Shown here: piece after piece, positions 14,926-20,286 of the stretch | How the letters are laid out: each line of letters opens with the position of its first letter | Numbering within the stretch: position 1 is the first letter of the stretch | Assembly: GCA_002437435.1 (NCBI GenBank) | Contig: DJPV01000063.1 | Span: 1 to 20,286, forward strand | Length of the DNA stretch: 20,286 bases | Origin: Lachnospiraceae bacterium UBA6403 | GTDB taxonomy: Bacteria > Bacillota > Clostridia > Lachnospirales > Lachnospiraceae | Reading direction: 5' to 3' | The notes under the pieces: generated by a model | Databases searched by the model: none | Told to the model about the DNA's origin: nothing | Seen by the model: only the letters and a program-made list of their open reading frames with translations | Program-made: the position numbers and the translations under genes

Positions 14926-15140
14926 GCATCCCGTAATAAAATACCCTGAGACAGATATGGTGAAAAACTCATTTCGTATTCTATAAAGTTCGTGCACTTA
15001 TTTGTCAGCAGCCGCCCTAACTCACCCTGACGGGTTCAGACAAGGGCTTGGTGCTGACAGTTAGCACAAACTTTATCACGAATACTTCATGAATGTTTTT
15101 TCACCATATCTGTTTCAGGGCTTTTTTTATTGCGGGATGC
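14926..15140. repeat. Long palindromic element A after metQ
   Basis: A 215-bp imperfect palindrome. Its ends are GCATCCCG (14926-14933) and CGGGATGC (15133-15140). Inside these, CCCTGAGACAGATATGGTG (from 14944) pairs with 15102-15120, and the centre is a 94-bp core (14983-15076). The right arm is followed by C and seven T (15122-15128), so the hairpin can also end the metNIQ transcript. The core folds into stacked stems: TGTCAGCA/TGCTGACA, GCCCT/AGGGC and ACCC/GGGT with a 4-nt loop. No transposase or other coding sequence is inside. It may be a non-autonomous mobile or REP-like element, or a structured RNA. Confidence 0.75.
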
Positions 15141-15148
15141 TATTCACG

Positions 15149-15412
15149 ATCTTTCTTTACGAGGGGCTTATACTTCGTTATGAAATATAAAATTCCCCGA
15201 CTACTGTATTGATAAGACATTCACGGAGTTTTCGTAATTCTGCTTGCGCTAACTGTCAGCACCAAGCCCTTGTCTGAACCCTTTAGGGTGAGTTAGGGCG
15301 ACTGCTGACAAATCAGTGCGCGAGCTGAATAGAAAACGGAGTGAGTCTTTCAACTACAGTAGTCGGGGGAATTTTATATGTTTAACAGAGACGATTCCTC
15401 GTAAAGAAAGAT
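15149..15412. repeat. Long palindromic element B, with the same core in opposite orientation
   Basis: A 264-bp imperfect palindrome bounded by perfect 16-bp inverted repeats, ATCTTTCTTTACGAGG (15149-15164) and its complement at 15397-15412. A second nested pair lies at 15185-15208 and 15355-15379 (one extra G on the right). At its centre is core B (15237-15330), the reverse complement of core A: 94 bp in both, 81 identical. Outer arms are unlike those of element A. It has no ORF of its own. Confidence 0.75.
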
Positions 15413-15436
15413 GTGGATAGGATGTGGTGGCAGAAA

Positions 15437-15456
15437 GCCCTGAAACAAATATGGTG
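15437..15456 (+). repeat. Third copy of the element A arm
   Basis: GCCCTGAAACAAATATGGTG repeats the left arm of element A in the same orientation; with the bases to 15482 it matches 37 of 45 positions of 14944-14988. It is also complementary to the right arm of A (15102-15121), so that arm has two possible partners. The downstream part carries the response regulator promoter. Confidence 0.7.
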
Positions 15457-15481
15457 ACACCCTCTTTTCGTATGCTATAAT
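15454..15481 (+). promoter_or_regulatory. Promoter of the response regulator-kinase operon
   Basis: GTGACA (15454-15459), 16 bp, TATAAT (15476-15481), with TGC before the -10 box. The -35 differs from consensus at one base. It lies inside the third arm copy; the same place in element A has GTGAAA and TATAAA, a weaker version. Confidence 0.65.
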
Positions 15482-15557
15482 GATGCCGACAGGCAGATGG
15501 TAGTGTGGCTGCCTGCGGGTAAATATAGGCGGATAGAAGGAGCCGGTAGAGAGTGTT

Positions 15558-16220
15558 ATGAAGAAGATTTTTATTGTGGAAGATGATAAGAGCATATGCA
15601 TGGAGCTTGTTGAGATTTTGGAGAACGAAGGCTATGCAGCATCTTATCTGACTGATTTTGAACATTCAAAGGAAGAGACCTTGGGAGCGGGCGCAGATCT
15701 GATTTTGATGGATATTAATATTCCGGGCATAAATGGCAGAAATCTGTTAAAAGAGATTCGAAAAGAATCGGATATCCCGATCATTATGGTGACCAGCCGT
15801 ACTTCTGAGATGGACGAGGTTTTGTCGATGAGCTATGGGGCAGATGATTATATCACGAAACCATATAATCCGACGATCCTTCTGCTGCGGATCGCAGCTG
15901 TGCTGAAGCGGATGGAGGGAAGCCAGAACGCAGCATCTTATCGTGGGGCTGAAGTGAATTTCAGTAAAGGAACGATCCGGTTTGGTGAGAAAGAACAGGT
16001 GCTGACGAAAAATGAGATGATCATTTTCCAACGGCTGTTAAGCAGTAAGGACAAGATCGTATCCAGAGACGAGATCATGACAGATCTATGGGATAATGAG
16101 GAATATGTAAATGATAACGCACTTACGGTTAATATCAGCAGACTTCGGACAAAGCTTGCGGAGCTTGGACTGCCGGATGCGATTGAGACAAGAAAGAAAC
16201 AGGGGTATCGTCTGATATGA
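15558..16220 (+). CDS. OmpR-family response regulator, Bce-type
   Basis: A 220-residue two-domain regulator. The receiver domain (1-115) has acidic residues EDD at 8-10, phospho-acceptor Asp52 (LILMDINIPGING) and Lys101 (YITKP). A winged-helix DNA-binding domain follows (about 130-220, with EMIIFQRLL, VSRDEIMTDLW and LTVNISRLRTKL). It ends in ATGA overlap with the kinase gene. With the kinase and the ABC pair downstream it forms the layout of peptide-antibiotic sensing modules (BceRS-BceAB). Its likely target is the palindrome at 17300-17313 before the ABC genes. A purine-rich site GAAGGAGCCGG lies about 10 nt before the ATG. Confidence 0.9.
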   Translation: MKKIFIVEDDKSICMELVEILENEGYAASYLTDFEHSKEETLGAGADLILMDINIPGINGRNLLKEIRKESDIPIIMVTSRTSEMDEVLSMSYGADDYITKPYNPTILLLRIAAVLKRMEGSQNAASYRGAEVNFSKGTIRFGEKEQVLTKNEMIIFQRLLSSKDKIVSRDEIMTDLWDNEEYVNDNALTVNISRLRTKLAELGLPDAIETRKKQGYRLI

Positions 16221-17236
16221 GATTTTGGGAATACATAAAGGATAAAGCGGGTATCCTGACCGGATATCTGTTATTTATAGCGATCATGTTAGTTGCTTTC
16301 CGTGCGATGCGGACGTCATGGGAGCTGACGGTGATTTTTCTCGTACTGGCAATTTTGTTTTTACTGCCTGCCATTTTAACAGATTACATAAAACGAAGGA
16401 ATTTCTATAATTTCCTTTATGCACATATGGAGCAGCTGGATCAGAAATATCTGGTTGTCGATACATTAGAAGAGCCGGGTTTCTACGAGGGAAAGCTGGT
16501 CTATGATGCGTTATATGAGATCAACAAATCCATGACGGAGCATGTGAAAGAGTATCGGCAGAGTGTGGATGATTTCAAGGATTTCATCGAGATATGGGTA
16601 CACGAGATCAAGCTGCCGATCGCAAGTCTGGTATTGATGTGCCACAATAATCAGGACAAAATACCGAAGAAATATGAGGAACAGGTGAATCGTCTGGACG
16701 CATATGCCGATCAGGTGCTGTATTATGTCCGGGCAGAACATGCGAGCAAAGATTACCGGTTTGATTCGGTGCGGATCAAATCGGTTGTGAATAAAGTGGC
16801 GTTGAAGAATAAAGATATGCTGTTGGAGAGTAACATTTGTCTGGATGTACATGATGTTGATGTCAGCGTTACGACAGATGCCAAATGGCTGGAATTCATG
16901 ATAAACCAGATCATGAGCAACAGCATCAAATATATGAAGCCGGATAAGGATCGGCAGATCCAGATCTGGACGACAAAAGAAGATAATAATGTCACACTTC
17001 ATGTCTGTGATAATGGAATCGGAATCTCCGAAGCAGATCTTCCCCGTGTGTGCGAAAAATCATTTACCGGTGAGAATGGACGCCGTTTTGCCAAGTCAAC
17101 CGGTATGGGCTTATATATCGTAAAAGGACTGTGTAATCAGTTAGGCCACCGTCTTACGATCACTTCCAAAGAAAATGTCGGAACAGACGTCGCTGTAACC
17201 TTTGGCGGAAACGACTATTATCTCGTGGAAGAATAA
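16217..17236 (+). CDS. Intramembrane-sensing histidine kinase, Bce-type
   Basis: A 339-residue kinase with two membrane segments (about 13-29 and 37-56) and almost no extracellular part between them, the mark of intramembrane-sensing kinases that depend on their ABC transporter for the signal. The phospho-accepting residue is His129 (IWVHEIKLPIASLVL). The ATP-binding domain has the N box (MINQIMSNSIKYM), DNGIGISE and GMGLYIVKGL. Its ATG overlaps the regulator stop codon (ATGA), so both are made together. The product should phosphorylate the upstream regulator. Substrate peptide is unknown, commonly a cell-wall-active antibiotic such as bacitracin or a lantibiotic. Confidence 0.9.
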   Translation: MRFWEYIKDKAGILTGYLLFIAIMLVAFRAMRTSWELTVIFLVLAILFLLPAILTDYIKRRNFYNFLYAHMEQLDQKYLVVDTLEEPGFYEGKLVYDALYEINKSMTEHVKEYRQSVDDFKDFIEIWVHEIKLPIASLVLMCHNNQDKIPKKYEEQVNRLDAYADQVLYYVRAEHASKDYRFDSVRIKSVVNKVALKNKDMLLESNICLDVHDVDVSVTTDAKWLEFMINQIMSNSIKYMKPDKDRQIQIWTTKEDNNVTLHVCDNGIGISEADLPRVCEKSFTGENGRRFAKSTGMGLYIVKGLCNQLGHRLTITSKENVGTDVAVTFGGNDYYLVEE

Positions 17237-17299
17237 AACTATACTTTACCATGTGCCCCTTATCTGACAGACAGATAAAGAATGCCAAATGTCTTAACC

Positions 17300-17313
17300 T
17301 TACAAAATTGTAA
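17300..17313. promoter_or_regulatory. Probable BceR-type operator
   Basis: TTACAAAATTGTAA, TTACAA and TTGTAA around 2 bp, fits the TNACA-N4-TGTAA pattern that I recall for BceR-like regulators. A further half site TGTAAC follows at 17319-17324. It lies 20 bp before the -35 position of the ABC promoter. A short hairpin TTATCTG/CAGATAA (17260-17278) upstream may close the kinase transcript. Confidence 0.6.
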
Positions 17314-17333
17314 CCTTCTGTAACATAAGAAAA

Positions 17334-17362
17334 ACGACACTCCCCCTTGAAAACAATATACT
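17334..17362 (+). promoter_or_regulatory. Promoter before the ABC transporter genes
   Basis: TATACT (17357-17362) with 17 bp to ACGACA (17334-17339), a weak -35, as expected for a promoter that needs an activator. The operator is just upstream. The transcript leader is then about 360 nt. Confidence 0.5.
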
Positions 17363-17394
17363 CACACTTGTAAACAGGAGATGAGGTGTTGACA

Positions 17395-17430
17395 ATGAAA
17401 CCAACAATCAACACTTTATCCGAAAAATAA
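17395..17430 (+). CDS. Possible 11-residue leader ORF
   Basis: ATG to TAA, encoding MKPTINTLSEK, with GAGGTG 6 nt before the ATG. It lies between the ABC promoter and the ABC ATPase gene, 300 bp upstream of the latter. The ribosome site is good, but the ORF is so short that chance is possible. No run of one amino acid points to attenuation. It may be a regulatory upstream ORF or the remnant of a gene. Confidence 0.35.
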   Translation: MKPTINTLSEK

Positions 17431-17481
17431 TAATTGTGTGGTAGAAAATTCGCTGTTCCATTAACAAGATGGAAAAAATTT

Positions 17482-17670
17482 GTGTAGGTTGTTTTGAGTA
17501 TTGGTTATCCCTAAAATCCATAGAGCGGCCGACTGAGTGTTCTGATATCCTGTGCCATGTCGTCGGAGCAATGGTTTTATCGCGACAGAGACATGTGCAG
17601 ATAGGATGTCAGAACATGAAGAAAGGCAAACGTGATTTTACGGGATGATCAATACCGAAACAACCTATAC
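17482..17670. repeat. Long imperfect palindrome C upstream of the ABC ATPase gene
   Basis: GTGTAGGTTGTTTT (from 17482) pairs with the complement ending CAACCTATAC at 17670. Inner arms TGTTCTGATATCCT (17538-17551) and AGGATGTCAGAACA (17602-17615) add about 13 further pairs, and CATGTC/GACATG continue. A second small hairpin CCTATAC/GTATAGG (17664-17689) shares the last arm. The sequence is unrelated to elements A and B. It fills most of the leader of the ABC genes. No gene is seen inside. Confidence 0.6.
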
Positions 17671-17730
17671 AAATGAAGCAATGTATAGGATGGAACAGAG
17701 AATTTGTTCAGCCGCAGATAGGAGATAAAA

Positions 17731-18498
17731 GTGGAAACAATTTTAAAGATTGAGAATATCGAAAAGTATTATGGCAGCAAATCGAATATGACAAAAGCCA
17801 TAGATAATATTTCATTTAGCGTAGAAAAAGGTGAGTATGTTGCGATCATGGGAGCATCCGGAAGTGGAAAGACGACACTGCTTAACTGCATTTCCACGAT
17901 TGACCGCGTCAGCAGCGGTCATATCTATGTAGGAAGAGATGATATCACAAAGCTTCGCGGCAACCAGTTGAACCGCTTCCGCCGGGAAGAACTGGGATTT
18001 ATCTTTCAGGATTTCAACTTGTTAGATACACTTACAGCATATGAGAACATTGCACTGGCGTTATCGATACAGAACACTCCTGCAAAGAAGATTGATGAAA
18101 AGATAAAGAAGATCGCAAAGGAGCTTGCGATCGAAGAAGTCCTGAATAAATATCCATATCAGATGTCCGGTGGTCAGAAACAGAGAGTGGCATCCGCAAG
18201 GGCGATCATAACGAATCCGAAGCTGATCCTTGCCGATGAACCGACAGGAGCACTGGATTCCAAATCTGCAAAGCTGTTGCTTGAAAGTCTGAAACATCTG
18301 AATGAAGAACTGTCAGCTACGATCCTGATGGTAACACATGATTCCTTTACCGCAAGTTATGCCAGTCGCATCCTGTTCATTAAGGACGGCAAAGTATTTC
18401 ATGAGCTTCGTCGTGGAGCGGACAGCAGGAAAGAATTCTTCAACAAGATTATAGATGTTGTAACATTGCTTGGAGGTGACTTAAATGACGCTCTTTAA
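17731..18498 (+). CDS. ABC transporter ATP-binding protein, BceA-type
   Basis: A 255-residue ATPase. Walker A GASGSGKTT is near residue 45, the Q-loop in FIFQDFNLLDT, the signature MSGGQKQRVASARA near 148, Walker B LILADEPTGALD and the switch histidine in MVTHDSF. Start is GTG at 17731, chosen because AGGAGAT stands a few bases before it and METILKIENIEKYYG is the usual opening. With the following permease it forms a transporter that removes antimicrobial peptides from their target and signals to the kinase. Its stop lies inside the permease gene (14-nt overlap). Confidence 0.92.
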   Translation: METILKIENIEKYYGSKSNMTKAIDNISFSVEKGEYVAIMGASGSGKTTLLNCISTIDRVSSGHIYVGRDDITKLRGNQLNRFRREELGFIFQDFNLLDTLTAYENIALALSIQNTPAKKIDEKIKKIAKELAIEEVLNKYPYQMSGGQKQRVASARAIITNPKLILADEPTGALDSKSAKLLLESLKHLNEELSATILMVTHDSFTASYASRILFIKDGKVFHELRRGADSRKEFFNKIIDVVTLLGGDLNDAL

Positions 18499-20286
18499 GT
18501 TATCCCTTAGCAATATGAAGAAAAGTTTGAAGGACTATGCGATCTATTTCTTCACACTGGTTCTTGGTGTAGCAATTTTCTATATCTTTAATGCAATCGA
18601 GACACAGACTGCAATGTTGAAGATCTCAGCAGATACCAGAGAGATCGTAGAACTGATGGCAAATATTATTTCCGGTGTCAGTGTATTCATTGCATTTGTA
18701 CTTGGTTTCCTGATCATATATGCCAGCCGCTTTCTGATGAAACGACGCAACAAAGAATTTGGCTTGTATCTGTTGCTTGGAATGGGTAAATGGAAAGTAT
18801 CAAAGATGCTGTTTATCGAGACGCTGATCATCGGTCTGGTTTCGCTTGGCGTTGGCCTTCTTGCCGGTATCGGACTTTCCCAGTTTACCAGTTTGTTAGT
18901 TGCAAATATGTTTGATGCCGATATGTCATCTTTTAGTTTTGTATTTTCTGGTTCTGCATTTGTAAAGACCTGTTTTTATTTTGCGATCATCTATGTGGTA
19001 GTGATCCTGTTTAATACGATCGCGATCGGACGATGTAAATTGATCGACCTGTTCCAGAAAGGAAGAAGATCAGAGACAGTAAAGATGAAAAATCCATGGG
19101 TATCAGTATTGGTATTTCTGATCGCAGCAGCAGGGCTTGGATATGCTTACTATCATATTAATGCAGATACTACAGCCCTTTATATGAAAGATGTCTATAT
19201 CTGCATCGGACTTGGATGTGTCTGTACATTCCTGATCTTCTGGTCAGTTTCCGGTATGTTGTTCAGAGTAGTTTCTTCCATAAAACGCGTTTATTATAAA
19301 GGCTTGAATTCATTTGTTGTCCGGCAGATGAGCAGCCGTGTAAATACAAATGTACTGTCAATCTCGATCATCTGTATCATGCTATTTGTTACGATCTGTG
19401 TGCTGACATCAGCACTTACGATCCGAAATGGTTTAAATGAGGGATTAAGAAAGTATGCACCGATCGATATAGCGATTGGCAGACAGGTAAGAAGTTCCGA
19501 TTATGATATCGCATCCGGTAAGGGGGCAGATAAGGATGCCTATTATGACCCGACATGGGATAAGAAGGATATCATGGAGATATATAAGGAAAATGGAATT
19601 GATATAGCATCCATGTTTTCTTCTTATGAAGATATCTATGTATACGCCCTGCCGGATCTCACATATAGTGATACATTCAGTGAACAGGCATTGGATGATT
19701 TCCTTGGTGATGGTCTTGTGTATGGTGTGGTCGATGTAATGGAAGATGTTATGACCGTATCTGATTATAACCGTGTAGCTAAGCTGTGTGGGTACAAATC
19801 GGTATCGATCAAAGATGATGAATATGGAATCATAGCAAACTACAATCAGATGCTGAAATATAGAAATGAATCCCTGCATTCAGGCAAGGAGATTCAGGTA
19901 AATGGTCATACATTAAAACCGGGTATGGATAAATGTCAGGATGGAGATATCCAGATATCCACGCAGGCAATTAATACGGGTATCATTATTGTACCGGATG
20001 AGGTGCTTGCCGGAGTAACACCGATTTCCGAAAATCTGCTTGCAATCTACAATACGACGGATAAGGATAAGATCATGGCAAGAAATGAACATATCGGTTC
20101 TTTAGTGAAAGCAGATATGGATGTGAATCTGAGCCTGAATACGAAAGAAAATGTAAAAGCTGCCAGTATCGGACTCGGCGCGATCGCTTCCTTTATCGGA
20201 TTATACATTGGAATGATCTTCCTGATCTCCGGTGCAGCGATCCTTGCATTAAAGGAACTGTCAGAAAGCACCGATAATGTGGAACG
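18485..20286 (+). CDS. ABC transporter permease, BceB/FtsX-type (partial, runs off the window)
   Basis: Open from the ATG at 18485 to the right edge (600 residues, no stop). It begins MTLFKLSLSNMKKSLKDYAIYF by its ends (MTLFKLSLSN and DYAIYF), typical for BceB. Hydrophobic segments lie near 17-36, 57-80, 110-140, 160-182, 205-222, 237-260 and 288-312. A large outside domain of about 240 residues (320-555) follows, and the next membrane segment begins near 560 (FtsX block). This domain binds or senses the peptide in known homologues. About 60-80 residues should be missing at the end. The start lies inside the ATPase gene, so translation is coupled. Confidence 0.9.
   Translation, partial: MTLFKLSLSNMKKSLKDYAIYFFTLVLGVAIFYIFNAIETQTAMLKISADTREIVELMANIISGVSVFIAFVLGFLIIYASRFLMKRRNKEFGLYLLLGMGKWKVSKMLFIETLIIGLVSLGVGLLAGIGLSQFTSLLVANMFDADMSSFSFVFSGSAFVKTCFYFAIIYVVVILFNTIAIGRCKLIDLFQKGRRSETVKMKNPWVSVLVFLIAAAGLGYAYYHINADTTALYMKDVYICIGLGCVCTFLIFWSVSGMLFRVVSSIKRVYYKGLNSFVVRQMSSRVNTNVLSISIICIMLFVTICVLTSALTIRNGLNEGLRKYAPIDIAIGRQVRSSDYDIASGKGADKDAYYDPTWDKKDIMEIYKENGIDIASMFSSYEDIYVYALPDLTYSDTFSEQALDDFLGDGLVYGVVDVMEDVMTVSDYNRVAKLCGYKSVSIKDDEYGIIANYNQMLKYRNESLHSGKEIQVNGHTLKPGMDKCQDGDIQISTQAINTGIIIVPDEVLAGVTPISENLLAIYNTTDKDKIMARNEHIGSLVKADMDVNLSLNTKENVKAASIGLGAIASFIGLYIGMIFLISGAAILALKELSESTDNVE

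Noticed and set aside
14926..15412. Insertion sequence
   Set aside because: There are inverted ends but no transposase frame; only a non-autonomous element could fit, and no clear target duplication is seen.
14926..15457. CRISPR array
   Set aside because: Repeats are few, palindromic and inverted, with no regular spacers and no cas genes.
15354..15665. Minus-strand ORFs across palindrome B and the start of the response regulator gene
   Set aside because: Composition is that of repeat DNA plus the antisense of the regulator; no domain or ribosome site.

Overview
The window looks like a low-to-mid GC Gram-positive gut anaerobe, most likely a butyrate-producing member of the Lachnospiraceae (inference). 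The reasons are a butyryl-CoA:acetate-type CoA-transferase, strong AGGAGG ribosome sites, a Bce-type peptide-sensing module, a YkvI-family carrier and a DUF11 protein without a signal peptide. Genus cannot be fixed from the sequence alone.

Layout. 1-329: possible tail of an upstream gene, then AT-rich spacer. 330-2778: a glycerol-1-phosphate-dehydrogenase-like enzyme followed by the CoA-transferase. 2979-4293: a decayed signalling locus (broken HD-GYP gene, intact receiver protein, intact Hpt protein) closed by a terminator. 4390-6504: a SulP/STAS anion transporter with an unusual charged tail. It converges with no gap on a minus-strand pair: an iron-type alcohol dehydrogenase (7686-8795) and a YkvI-like carrier (6505-7686), whose leader holds a strong intrinsic terminator. 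9021-9872: DUF11 protein. 10099-11574 (minus): large helix-turn-helix regulator, divergent from metNIQ. 11829-14918: methionine ABC uptake operon metN-metI-metQ behind a consensus promoter. 14926-15481: a nest of long palindromic elements. 15558-20286: response regulator, histidine kinase, ABC ATPase and FtsX-type permease of a Bce-like module; the permease runs off the right edge.

The most interesting feature is the metNIQ leader. A 33-codon ORF with a consensus Shine-Dalgarno has a run of 11 residues (MCCCQMMCDCM) of which 9 are cysteine or methionine. Just after its stop codon lie two mutually exclusive hairpins: an antiterminator (12061-12097) and a 21-bp terminator (12090-12137). The geometry fits ribosome-mediated attenuation: stalling on Cys/Met codons frees the antiterminator, while a ribosome reaching the stop codon covers it. 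I see no SAM riboswitch or T-box here.

The second is the palindromic nest between metQ and the response regulator gene. Two 94-bp cores in opposite orientation are 81/94 identical, and 8 of their 13 differences form four compensatory base-pair changes. That implies selection on the folded structure, as RNA or as extruded DNA.
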